Shown piece after piece: positions 5,823-14,084 of a DNA stretch of 40,738 nt (the stretch's first letter is position 1; the number at the start of each line of letters is the position of its first letter). This DNA comes from Acidobacteriota bacterium (GTDB taxonomy: Bacteria; Acidobacteriota; Vicinamibacteria; Vicinamibacterales; CAVVIG01). The notes below the pieces were generated by a model. That model was not told the origin of the DNA and did not search any database. It saw nothing but the letters and a program-made list of their open reading frames with translations. Where the stretch lies: contig JAOBWF010000287.1 in NCBI GenBank assembly GCA_025463215.1, forward strand, positions 1-40,738. Reading direction: 5' to 3'. Position numbers and translations under genes: made by a program.

Positions 5823-8204
5823 ATGGGCAAGATCTGTGCGGCCGGCATGCTGGTTCTGACGTTGTTGCTCGGCTCGAGTGTGGACTGTGTGGCTCAGGAG
5901 CTGGCCATCTCCGGCGTCGTCGACGACAACTACGGCGTGCTGCTGGCGGTGCAGGTGACTTTGCGCATGCCCGACGGCGCCTCGCGGACGACGCTGACGA
6001 ACGACCGGGGCGAATACCGCTTCGAGAATCTCGTCGCGGGTGCCTACGAGGTCTTCGTCGCGCGGGCGGGCTTCACGACCGCGACGCAGGCATTGTCGCT
6101 GGCGACTCGTGACCGAGTCATCAATCTCACGCTCACCATCGCCGGCCTGGTCACGTCGATCGACGTCGTCGACGTCGCCGGCAAGACGACGGCATCGCGA
6201 ATGGATGTGCCGAACCGCGAGATTCCGAGCCAGGTGAGTGTCGTGTCGGCGGCGACCCTCGAGGAACAGGGCGTCAACGATCTGGCCGCGGCACTGGAAA
6301 ATGTGTCCGGTGTGATCACGCAGGTGCAGTACGGTGTCTACGAGTGGTACACGATCGGGGGTGTCACGCAGCAGTCGGGCAACGATTTCCTGTTCGTCGA
6401 CGGCATGACGCTCACCGGCAACCGGTCGAACACACAGCTCGACAACGTCGAGCAGATCGAAGTGTTCAAGGGGCCCAACGCGGTGCTCTACGGCGGCGCC
6501 GGCGCCTCGCAGGGAGGGATGGTCAACATCGTGCGCAAGAAGCCGCAGGCCGCCCGCGCGACCAATGTGCTATATCGCGCAGGCCGCTGGGGCCTTCAGC
6601 AGGGCGGCGGCGGCACGACCGGGCAGGTGTTTTCGCTGCCGCGGGTGCTGTATCGCGTCGACACCTCCATCGCGACGACCGATGGCTGGCGCGACGCGGG
6701 ATCGACCCGCTTCAACGTGACGCCGGCGCTCACCTGGCTGATGTCCGACCAGATGCGCGTCACCTTCAACGAGAGCCTGACGCGCGATCGCTACAAGCTC
6801 GATGGCGGTGTGCCGACGACGCTGCTGGCGACCGGCTTTCCGCTCGACCGGCGGCTGAACCCGCCTGGCGACTTCCAGCTGTCACGCGACTGGCAGAATC
6901 AGATCGTCTTCACGACCAGCCTGCCGAAGCGCCTGCAGTTCCGCAACGCGTTCTTCAGCCGGCGCAACGGCGATCAGTACCTCGACGCCGAAACCCTGGC
7001 CTACTCGGCGGCGACCAACGTGCTGACGCGCGGCGAGCTCTATTTCCAGCACAACCGCCGGCCGCTGCAGAACCAGAGCGACGTGCTCGGCGACGCATCG
7101 TGGCGCGGCATGCGTCATCGCTTCATGGTCGGCTACGACTATGGCGACCAGTACAACTTCACGAACCGCACCGGCAACGGCCCCGGCACCAGCAACAGCC
7201 TGGCGATTCCGCTGCCGTCGATCAACATCGCCGACTTTCTCAAGCCGGGGTTCGTCGATCCCGCGCCGATTTACACGACGTTTCCGCGTACGCGCGTCGA
7301 CTACAACGACGCCAAGGTTCAGGCCGCGTACTGGCAGGATCAGATTGATCTGTCGTCGCGTCTGAGGGTCAACGTCGCCGGCCGCTACGATGACTACCGC
7401 CGCACGGCGCACAACGATACCTACGATAACGACGCGTTCGTCAGCGCCGGGCCGGAGACGAGCCGTCACCAGACGAACTACAGTTATCGCGCCGGCGCGG
7501 TCTTCTCCGCGACCGAGCATCACTGGCTGTATGCGAGCACCGCGACCACATTTCAGCCGGTGTTCACGATCCCGGCTGACGGCAAGGAGCTCGAGCCGAC
7601 GCGTTCCCGCAGTTTCGAGATTGGCCACAAGTTCCAGGCGCGCCGCGGCCAGCTGACCGCAACCACGGCGTTCCGGAGGATCCTGAACTACAACATCCTC
7701 ATCCCGCTCGGCGCCAACCTGTTCGAACAGGCCGGCCGGTCGTCGTCGCGCGTCCTCGACGCCGATCTCGAAGGCAGCCTCGGGCATGGTGTGCGCGCGG
7801 TCGCGAGCTACGGCTTCGTCGATCCGCAGTTCGACGATTTCAAGGCCTCGGCGACCGCCGTGAACCTCGCCGGCAACGAGCTGCCGCAGGCGCCGCGCCA
7901 CACCGCGCGCGCGTGGGCGACCAAATCGATCGATCTCGGCAGCCGCTCGAGCGTCACCGCCAGCCTCGGCGGGCGCTATGTCGCGCACTACTTCACGAAT
8001 TCGGCGAACACCATCGTGCTGCCGAGCCGGCTGACATTTGACGGAGCGGTCGGGTTCCGCCGGCAGGCGTGGGACGTCACGTTGAACCTGATCAACCTGA
8101 CCAATGTCGAGACCTACTACGTGTCGCAAATCAACAGCGGCACGCAGCTCTACCCGGGCCCGCCGTTCAATGCGTCGGTGACCGTGCGCTACCGCCTGCG
8201 CTGA
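5823..8204 (+). CDS. TonB-dependent siderophore-type outer-membrane receptor
   Basis: A 793-residue protein. I start it at ATG 5823, after GGAAGGG, because this puts a clean signal peptide (MGKICAAGMLVLTLLLGSSVDCVAQ) at the N-terminus; an upstream TTG at 5787 would add 12 residues ahead of the leader. After the leader comes a carboxypeptidase-regulatory-like domain (about 26-105: ISGVVDDNYGVLLAVQVTL, GEYRFENLVAGAYEVFVARAG), then the plug (EIPSQVSVVSAATLEEQG, QIEVFKGPNAVLYGGAGASQ, GMVNIVRKKPQ). The KGPNAVLYG and NIVRKKP motifs are those of FhuA/FecA-type ferric-siderophore receptors. The barrel ends with LNLINLTNVETYYVSQIN and an aromatic-poor YRLR terminus. The PepSY gene begins 6 bases after its stop, the usual pairing for ferric-siderophore uptake. 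The ligand itself cannot be read from the sequence. Confidence 0.88.
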   Translation: MGKICAAGMLVLTLLLGSSVDCVAQELAISGVVDDNYGVLLAVQVTLRMPDGASRTTLTNDRGEYRFENLVAGAYEVFVARAGFTTATQALSLATRDRVINLTLTIAGLVTSIDVVDVAGKTTASRMDVPNREIPSQVSVVSAATLEEQGVNDLAAALENVSGVITQVQYGVYEWYTIGGVTQQSGNDFLFVDGMTLTGNRSNTQLDNVEQIEVFKGPNAVLYGGAGASQGGMVNIVRKKPQAARATNVLYRAGRWGLQQGGGGTTGQVFSLPRVLYRVDTSIATTDGWRDAGSTRFNVTPALTWLMSDQMRVTFNESLTRDRYKLDGGVPTTLLATGFPLDRRLNPPGDFQLSRDWQNQIVFTTSLPKRLQFRNAFFSRRNGDQYLDAETLAYSAATNVLTRGELYFQHNRRPLQNQSDVLGDASWRGMRHRFMVGYDYGDQYNFTNRTGNGPGTSNSLAIPLPSINIADFLKPGFVDPAPIYTTFPRTRVDYNDAKVQAAYWQDQIDLSSRLRVNVAGRYDDYRRTAHNDTYDNDAFVSAGPETSRHQTNYSYRAGAVFSATEHHWLYASTATTFQPVFTIPADGKELEPTRSRSFEIGHKFQARRGQLTATTAFRRILNYNILIPLGANLFEQAGRSSSRVLDADLEGSLGHGVRAVASYGFVDPQFDDFKASATAVNLAGNELPQAPRHTARAWATKSIDLGSRSSVTASLGGRYVAHYFTNSANTIVLPSRLTFDGAVGFRRQAWDVTLNLINLTNVETYYVSQINSGTQLYPGPPFNASVTVRYRLR

Positions 8205-8210
8205 TCGCCG

Positions 8211-9740
8211 ATGCTGAAGCGCCTCGTCATCATCGTGCACCGCTGGCTGGGCGTCGCACTGTGTCTGTTGTTCCTGGTATGGTTCCCGTCCGGCATCGGG
8301 ATGATGTACTGGGATTTTCCGAGTGTGACGGCCGGCGATCGGCTCGATCGATCGCCGGCGCTCGATCCTTCGTCCATCCGCGTGTCGCCGGCGGAGGCCT
8401 ACGGCCGCCTGCGCCAGCCGCAGCCGCCCGCGCAGGTCCGGCTGAACGTCTACGACGGCCGTCCCGTCTATCGTTTCCGCAGCGGACGCGGCGAGCTCCT
8501 CGTCTATGCCGACACCGGTGAGCGGCCGGTGGTGACGCCTGACTCGATGCGGCGCGCCGCATCGGCGTGGACCGCGCAGCCCGCGGCCGCAGCGACCATC
8601 ACCGCCGTCGACGTCGATCAGTGGACGGTGCAGGGCACCTACCGGGCGCTGCAGCCGCTGTGGAAATACTCGTGGGCCGACGGCCAGCAGGCCTACGTGT
8701 CGGAGACCAGCGGCGACGTCGTGCAGTACACGACCAGTGCGTCGAGGCTCGGGGCGTATGTCGGCGCGATTCCGCACTGGTTTTACTTCACGCCGCTGCG
8801 GAAGCATCAGCCGCAGTGGTCGACAGTGGTGATCTGGACGTCCGGCGCCGGCGCGATCGCCTCGATCCTGGGCCTCGTGATCGGGGTGTGGATGTATTCG
8901 CCGGCGAAGCGCTATCGCCGCGGCGGCGTGCCGACCAGCATTCCGTATCGCGGCCAGAAGCGCTGGCATACGGTGCTCGGGTTGATGGCCGGCGTCGGCG
9001 CCGTGACCTGGGCATTCAGCGGCATGCTGTCGATGGATCCATTTCCCGCACCCCGCACCGGACCGGCCGGCGGCCGGCGCGGCGGCGCCGCAGCCGTCGC
9101 CCAATCGTTGCGTGGCCGTCCGCCGCTCGACGCGTTCGCCGCGAAAGATCCGCGCGCGGCGCTGATCGCGCTGCAGCCGGACACGGTGAAGGAGCTCGAG
9201 CTGACGTCGTTCGCCGGCACAGCGGTGTATCTGGCGACGCTCGGACGCGACGCCACCCGGATCGTGCCGGTCGATGGACCGCCGCAACGGGCGTTCGACC
9301 TCCCTCGCCTCACCGAGGCGGCGCGCGCCGCGGTGTCGCCGACCGGCGCCGAGTTCACCACGCTCGAGAGCTACGATCGCTATTACCTCGATCGCCGGCA
9401 GCAGAAGCCGCTGCCGGTCCTGGTGATGTCCGTGCACGACGCGGAACAGACGCGCTACTACATCGATCCCAAGACGGCGCGCGTCACCGGCACCTACAGC
9501 TCACGCAACTGGGTGAGCCGGTGGCTGTACCACGGCCTGCACTCGCTCGATTTTCCGTGGCTCTATGCACATCGCCCGCTGTGGGATGTCGTGATGATCG
9601 CGTTCATGCTCGCCGGTACGGCGCTGTCGGTGACGTCGCTCATCCTGGCGTGGCGGGTGCTGGGACGGAAGATTCGCACCTCGATCGGTGCGCCGGAGTT
9701 CGACCCGCGGCGGCGCAGCGACGATCTCCTTGCCGGCTGA
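8211..9740 (+). CDS. PepSY-associated inner-membrane protein, probable ferrisiderophore reductase partner
   Basis: A 509-residue protein with the PepSY-TM layout: an N-terminal membrane helix (LVIIVHRWLGVALCLLFLVW) with the conserved HRWLG, a periplasmic PepSY-like region, two central helices (WSTVVIWTSGAGAIASILGL and the HTVLGLMAGVGAVTWAFSG segment), a second periplasmic region, and a C-terminal helix (VVMIAFMLAGTALSVTSLIL). Conserved histidines sit in the helices (HRWLG near the N-terminus, KRWHTVLG in the middle, LYHGLHSLDFPWLYAHRPLWD near the end) and may bind heme. Relatives next to TonB siderophore receptors reduce the bound ferric iron in the periplasm. The start is 6 bases after the receptor's stop, so the two are co-transcribed. 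Reductase activity is inferred from the family and from this neighbour, not shown. Confidence 0.82.
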   Translation: MLKRLVIIVHRWLGVALCLLFLVWFPSGIGMMYWDFPSVTAGDRLDRSPALDPSSIRVSPAEAYGRLRQPQPPAQVRLNVYDGRPVYRFRSGRGELLVYADTGERPVVTPDSMRRAASAWTAQPAAAATITAVDVDQWTVQGTYRALQPLWKYSWADGQQAYVSETSGDVVQYTTSASRLGAYVGAIPHWFYFTPLRKHQPQWSTVVIWTSGAGAIASILGLVIGVWMYSPAKRYRRGGVPTSIPYRGQKRWHTVLGLMAGVGAVTWAFSGMLSMDPFPAPRTGPAGGRRGGAAAVAQSLRGRPPLDAFAAKDPRAALIALQPDTVKELELTSFAGTAVYLATLGRDATRIVPVDGPPQRAFDLPRLTEAARAAVSPTGAEFTTLESYDRYYLDRRQQKPLPVLVMSVHDAEQTRYYIDPKTARVTGTYSSRNWVSRWLYHGLHSLDFPWLYAHRPLWDVVMIAFMLAGTALSVTSLILAWRVLGRKIRTSIGAPEFDPRRRSDDLLAG

Positions 9741-9775
9741 CGGCCGGACGCAGTCGCCGACGGCGATCGTGCGAA

Positions 9776-9803
9776 TCGACAGCCGCGAGGGGCTGCATAT
9801 AAT
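9776..9803 (+). promoter_or_regulatory. Sigma70-like promoter of the exported ThDP enzyme gene
   Basis: TCGACA (9776-9781), 16 bases, then a perfect TATAAT (9798-9803). Transcription would start near 9810, four bases before ATG 9814 and after the alternative ATG at 9802. It therefore argues for the 9814 start and a nearly leaderless mRNA. Confidence 0.55.
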
Positions 9804-9813
9804 GGCTGTCATC

Positions 9814-11757
9814 ATGCGCGAGCTTCTGCTGGATTATTTCAACGGTCATCTCTCTCGCCGCGGATTCCTGCAACGGCTGGTCGCGACCGGCCTGACCACC
9901 GCCGCCGCCCACTCCATCGTCGAGGCCGCCGATGCCGACAACGAGCCGGAGGCCGCCGCTCCGGGCGATGCGCCGCGCTTCACGACCGTAACAGGCACGG
10001 GCGGGGACCTCCTGGTCGAGCAGATCAAGGCGGCCGGTACGAAGTTCATCTTCACCAATCCGGGCTCGTTCGAGGTCGGCTTCTTCGACGCGCTGACGGA
10101 TCGCCCTGAGCTTCAGGTCATCGTCGGCCTGCACGAAGGGATCGTCATCCCGATGGCCGACGGCTACCACAAGGTCACGCAACTGCCGGCATTCGTCAAC
10201 GTCCACGCCGTGGCGGGCACCGCGCAGATGGCCGGCCAGCTGTATAACTCGCACCGCGACGGCTCGGCAATCGTCGTCACCGCCGCGCTGCTCGATACCG
10301 GCATCTACAGCGACGAAATCCGGCTCGCTGCGCGCCCCGGATTCAGCCAGACCGACATCAACAAGCAGTTCACCAAAGTGTCGTGGGAGGTCAAGAACCC
10401 GGCGTCGATCCCGCTGTTCACGCGTCGCGCCTTCAAGACCGCGACCACCGCGCCGGGCGGACCGGTCTATGTCTGCTACGGCCGGACCGCCCTCGAGACT
10501 CCGAATCTGCGCAGCGAAATCTGGCCGAAGGAAAGCTTCACGATTCAGTCGCGGCCGCGCCCGGCGAAGGACGCGGTCGAGAAACTGGCGAAGGCGCTGA
10601 TCGAAGCCGATCGTCCGATCGCCGTGTTCGGCGACGATGTATGGAAGTCGGGCGCGCAGGCGGAAGCGGTGGCGCTCTGCGAGCAGCTCGGGCTGCCGGC
10701 CGCGGCGCCGGGGCCGCTCGGCCGCCTCGCCGCGGTGGCGTTCTGCAACTTTCCGTCGCAGCATTCGCACAACGTCGGCGAGATCGCGCTGGCCAAACCG
10801 TACGGCAGCGCCAACCCGAATCTCGTCGTCCAGTTCGGCACCCGCGGCGACATGGGCGAACTGGCGATTCCGGACCAGCCGACCGATCCCGAGCTGCGGA
10901 CGATGGCCGTCGGCATCGACACCGCGATGCTCGGCCGCACCGCGCCGCTCGAGCTCGCCGTCGTCGGCGACGTGAAGACGACCTTCCAGGATCTTGCGGA
11001 CGCGATCTCGGGGATGGTGACCGCCAGCCGGCTGCAGAAGATCCGCGACCAGCGGATGGCGACGGTCAAGCCGTACGCCGCCCACCTGCTGGCCGAGGTG
11101 CAGGACAGCGCGAAGAAGAACTTCAATCTTCGGCCGATTCATCCGGACCGCGTCGGCTGGGAGATCGAACAGGAGGCCGACAAGGACGCGATCATCGTCG
11201 CCGAGAACCTCACCGGCAGCAACGGCCTGTTCCGTCTTGGCTACCGGCCGGACGAAAAGTTCTGGCTCAGTAACGCCGGCGACTCACTCGGCTGGGGCGT
11301 CGGCGCCGCGATCGGCGCCAAGCTCGGCGCGCCGGATCGCCAGGTGATCCTGAGCATCGGCGACGGCGCGCTGATGTACAGCGCCCCGGGCTTCTGGACG
11401 ATGGTGCGCTACGGCGTGCCGATCCTCACCGTGGTCTGGAACAACTGCAATTATCAGGCGGTGCGCAACGTCTACGGGCGGTACGCCAAGCGGATGGCGG
11501 AGACCGGCCACTACCACGGCATGTATCTGGGCGATCCCGAGATCGACTTCGTGAAGCTCGCCGCGAGCCAGGGCGTGAAGGGGGAGAAGGTCAGCGAGCC
11601 GAACGACATCAAGGCGGCGCTGCGCCGCGGTATCCAGCAGACGCGCGACGGCAATCCGTACCTGCTCGAGATCATCATCTCGCGCCAGGGCCCGGGCGCC
11701 GATTCGACGTGGTACCAGAAATTCAATCTCGCGGCGCAGCGCACCAAGCGCGTTTAG
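9814..11757 (+). CDS. ThDP-dependent enzyme (acetolactate synthase/benzoylformate decarboxylase-like) with twin-arginine leader
   Basis: A 647-residue member of the ThDP enzyme superfamily in the order Pyr domain, central domain, PP domain. The activating glutamate lies in VGLHEGIVIP (E108). The cofactor motif is SIGDGALMYS with VVWNNCNYQ 25 residues on (GDGA 516-519, NN 543-544). Unusually, it starts with a twin-arginine type leader: MRELLLDYFNGHLSRRGFLQ, with SRRGFL at 14-19 and a short hydrophobic stretch LVATGLTTAAAHSIV, so it is predicted to be exported folded with its cofactor. The family is normally cytoplasmic. I start at 9814 because a TATAAT box overlaps the in-frame ATG at 9802; that upstream start (four residues more) has a possible GAGGGG site and remains possible. 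The substrate is unknown. The divergent pattern of residues from true acetolactate synthase fits a 2-oxoacid decarboxylase or lyase better; this is an inference. Confidence 0.82.
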   Translation: MRELLLDYFNGHLSRRGFLQRLVATGLTTAAAHSIVEAADADNEPEAAAPGDAPRFTTVTGTGGDLLVEQIKAAGTKFIFTNPGSFEVGFFDALTDRPELQVIVGLHEGIVIPMADGYHKVTQLPAFVNVHAVAGTAQMAGQLYNSHRDGSAIVVTAALLDTGIYSDEIRLAARPGFSQTDINKQFTKVSWEVKNPASIPLFTRRAFKTATTAPGGPVYVCYGRTALETPNLRSEIWPKESFTIQSRPRPAKDAVEKLAKALIEADRPIAVFGDDVWKSGAQAEAVALCEQLGLPAAAPGPLGRLAAVAFCNFPSQHSHNVGEIALAKPYGSANPNLVVQFGTRGDMGELAIPDQPTDPELRTMAVGIDTAMLGRTAPLELAVVGDVKTTFQDLADAISGMVTASRLQKIRDQRMATVKPYAAHLLAEVQDSAKKNFNLRPIHPDRVGWEIEQEADKDAIIVAENLTGSNGLFRLGYRPDEKFWLSNAGDSLGWGVGAAIGAKLGAPDRQVILSIGDGALMYSAPGFWTMVRYGVPILTVVWNNCNYQAVRNVYGRYAKRMAETGHYHGMYLGDPEIDFVKLAASQGVKGEKVSEPNDIKAALRRGIQQTRDGNPYLLEIIISRQGPGADSTWYQKFNLAAQRTKRV

Positions 11758-11797
11758 GGCGAGTCGCGGCGGCTACTGATAGGGGACCGCGCGCTTG
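11745..11797. terminator. Inverted repeat spanning the convergent gene ends
   Basis: CAAGCGCG (11745-11752) is the exact reverse complement of CGCGCTTG (11790-11797). The two arms lie in the last codons of the converging genes and the 37-base loop holds both stop codons. It may act as a bidirectional terminator, though the arms are also coding. Confidence 0.3.
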
Positions 11798-13920
11798 AGC
11801 TCCTCGAACCAGTTGACGACCACCTCGATGTTGCCGCCGGAGCTCGGCGACGGGGCGCCGCTGACCGGTTTCATCATCAGGAACCGGCCATCTGCGGCGA
11901 CATCGTAGGTGCGGCCGGCAACGGCGCCGCCGCCGAGATAGTACGGTCCGTGAAACAGCGTGACCGGTGTCGCCGCGGCGAGGGTGCTGCCCGAGCGCTG
12001 CACCGCGACGCGCATCATCTCGCCGGCGGGCGAGATGAAGAAGATCTGCTGTCCGTCCCGCGACCACGCCGGGCGGGAGCCGCCGCCGCGCGACACGATC
12101 CATTTTTGCGCGGTCACGTTGGGAAACGGCTGGACGTACACCTCTTCCTCTCCGCTGGCGTTCGACTGGTAGGTCACGAATTTCCCGTCGGGCGAAAAAT
12201 CGGCGTTCAGCTCGTGGAATTGCGGCGACTGCAGCAGCGGCTCGACCCGATGCCCGCCTGAGAGATCGAGGACCATCAGATCCATCGTTGGTCCCTCTTC
12301 GCGAAAGACCAGACGGCTGCCGTCGGGCGACACCGCGTTCGGCGACTGGCCGAGCGGACTGTCGGTGAGCGGCTTCATCGGCTCGGAGCCGTCGACCGGC
12401 AGCGAATAGAGCCGCGCCGCGCCGCCGCGGGTCGAGGCGAAAATCAACCGGCGGCCGTCAGGTGCCCATACCGGGTAGCTCGCCGGTCCGACGCCGAACC
12501 ACGAAAGCGCGCGGCTCGAGAAATCCCAGACGCCGAGATCGCGGAAGCTGCCGATCGCCAGCCGGCGCCCGTCGGGAGAGAGGCGCGGGTAGCGGTAGAC
12601 GAACGGCGGCATGCCGAGGCTCTGCTCCTCGCGGCCGTGCGGATCGACCCAGGTCAGCGTCACGAGATCGTCGGCAAGATCCCCCGGCGCGTAGGCGAGC
12701 GTGCCGTCGCGTGCGACGTCGAAATCGGCCGCGCCGCGCACGCTCGTCCGGACCTGTGGTACGACCATCCGCGGCGTACCGACAATCTCCAGGCTCGAGC
12801 GATTGAACGGGACCGCTTTCAGCGCGCCCTCGGCGGCGAACACCAGGTGGCCGCTCTCCACGTAGTGCGCGTCGGTGCCGCCCTGCAGCAGTACCTTTCG
12901 CGTGCCGGTGGCCAGATCGAGCACCGCGATCCTGGCGTTGGCGGTCGCACCCCTCAGCCCCTTTTCACTCCAGTCGCCGGTCGGGATGATGGTGAACAGC
13001 AGCGCGCGGCCGCCGGAGATGTACTCCGGCCAGCAGAACGCCGCTTCCCCGCGCTGGCGCTCAGGCATCAGCAGCACTTCCGGCTCGCCCCCGTCGGCCG
13101 AGACGCGGAGCAGCCCCGTCCGCGCCGCAAAGATGATCTTGTTGTCGGGACCCCACGTCGCGCCTCGCGCGCCGGCGCTTTCGAGCCCGGGCAGTTGATC
13201 GTCGGTCCGTCCGGGCCCGCGCGGGCCCGCGGCGGCCACGGTCGTCGCGGAGCCGCCGGTGATCGGCACCTTCTTCAGCGAGGTGCCCGCGTCGAAGAAG
13301 CCGATCCACTGGCCGTCGGGAGAGATAAAGGGGTGGCGCGGCGCGCCGACGCCGATGATCGCGGATACGTCGAGATGATCGAGCCCGCGGACCAGCAGCC
13401 GCGAGGCGCCGGGGCCGCCGATATAGACGACGCGCGTGCCGTCGGGTGTGATCGCGAGATCCCGAAGGGTCCCGTTGATGACCAGCGGCGCGTTTCCCGG
13501 CGGCACCAGCGTCAGCCGCTGTACGCGCTTTGGCGCCTCCGTGGCGGCGAAGCGGACAGTGAACCCGATCGCCGAGATCAGCATCAGCAGACCGACGCCG
13601 ACCAGAGTGGATATCGGATGGCTGCCAAGCCACCGCGGAAACGGCTGGGACTGCCGCACCGGGTCGGGGCCGAGCCGATCGTCGCCGCTCTCGGCCTGGA
13701 CGGCGCGCGCCGCGCGCCATGCCTCCAGTTCACCTTTGAAGGCATAAACCGACCCAAGGGAGTCGTGCTGCTGGCGGTGGACGGGGAGCCCTTCCTCCCG
13801 CTCCCAACGCTGAACCGTGGATACGCCGCGGTTCAGGTAGGACGCGATCTCCTTCCAGGAGTCCAGACGGAGCGACCGGTCGACGACCGCCGCGGATTCT
13901 ACGTCGGCCGACGGGTTCAT
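11773..13920 (-). CDS. Transmembrane HTH regulator with extracytoplasmic PD40/TolB-like beta-propeller
   Basis: A 715-residue protein from ATG 13920; a GTG at 13944 in the same frame would add eight residues. Residues 19-68 form a MerR/excisionase-like helix-turn-helix (LDSWKEIASYLNRGVSTVQR, then WEREEGLPVHR and FKGELEAWRAAR). A linker and one membrane helix follow (about 103-125: ISTLVGVGLLMLISAIGFTV). The remaining 580 residues contain repeated SPDG-type blades (AITPDGTRVVYIGG, ISPDGQWIGFF, LSPDGRRLAIGSF, WAPDGRRLIFAS, VSPDGSRLVFREE, FSPDGKFVTYQS), i.e. a PD40/TolB-like propeller. The layout is CadC/ToxR-like: DNA-binding domain inside, sensor outside, no kinase or receiver. It may be regulating neighbours such as the exported ThDP enzyme it converges with, but targets are unknown. 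Domain calls are firm; the regulatory role is inference. Confidence 0.82.
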   Translation of the reverse strand: MNPSADVESAAVVDRSLRLDSWKEIASYLNRGVSTVQRWEREEGLPVHRQQHDSLGSVYAFKGELEAWRAARAVQAESGDDRLGPDPVRQSQPFPRWLGSHPISTLVGVGLLMLISAIGFTVRFAATEAPKRVQRLTLVPPGNAPLVINGTLRDLAITPDGTRVVYIGGPGASRLLVRGLDHLDVSAIIGVGAPRHPFISPDGQWIGFFDAGTSLKKVPITGGSATTVAAAGPRGPGRTDDQLPGLESAGARGATWGPDNKIIFAARTGLLRVSADGGEPEVLLMPERQRGEAAFCWPEYISGGRALLFTIIPTGDWSEKGLRGATANARIAVLDLATGTRKVLLQGGTDAHYVESGHLVFAAEGALKAVPFNRSSLEIVGTPRMVVPQVRTSVRGAADFDVARDGTLAYAPGDLADDLVTLTWVDPHGREEQSLGMPPFVYRYPRLSPDGRRLAIGSFRDLGVWDFSSRALSWFGVGPASYPVWAPDGRRLIFASTRGGAARLYSLPVDGSEPMKPLTDSPLGQSPNAVSPDGSRLVFREEGPTMDLMVLDLSGGHRVEPLLQSPQFHELNADFSPDGKFVTYQSNASGEEEVYVQPFPNVTAQKWIVSRGGGSRPAWSRDGQQIFFISPAGEMMRVAVQRSGSTLAAATPVTLFHGPYYLGGGAVAGRTYDVAADGRFLMMKPVSGAPSPSSGGNIEVVVNWFEELKRAVPYQ

Positions 13921-14004
13921 AAATATAGGGGAGACGAATATCACAATACCACCGAGCCAGGAACCCGGACCGACTTAAATCCGGACGGATGTGGGACGCC
14001 AAAG

Positions 14005-14025
14005 CGCGTTGAACCGCGTAACGCG
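14005..14025. promoter_or_regulatory. Inverted repeat upstream of the ParB-like gene
   Basis: CGCGTT (14005-14010) and AACGCG (14020-14025) form an inverted repeat with a 9-base spacer, in the 164-bp region between the divergent HTH-propeller and ParB-like genes. It is not the consensus chromosomal parS. It could be an operator for either neighbour. Confidence 0.25.
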
Positions 14026-14084
14026 ACAAATTAGGCGCTTCGGAGCTTGCCGGTCGTTGCCGGCGGGTCGAGAGTGTTCAGGCC

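Noticed and set aside
6882..9437. Long antisense open frame (851 codons) under the TonB receptor and PepSY genes; similar long frames at 23084-24784, 31767-33998 and 37515-39968
   Set aside because: They are shadows of GC-rich genes: Arg/Ala/Gly-rich, no domain, no ribosome site, and each lies opposite a gene with clear family motifs.
14005..14025. A parS site in front of the ParB-like gene
   Set aside because: The repeat does not match the chromosomal parS consensus, so it is listed only as an inverted repeat.
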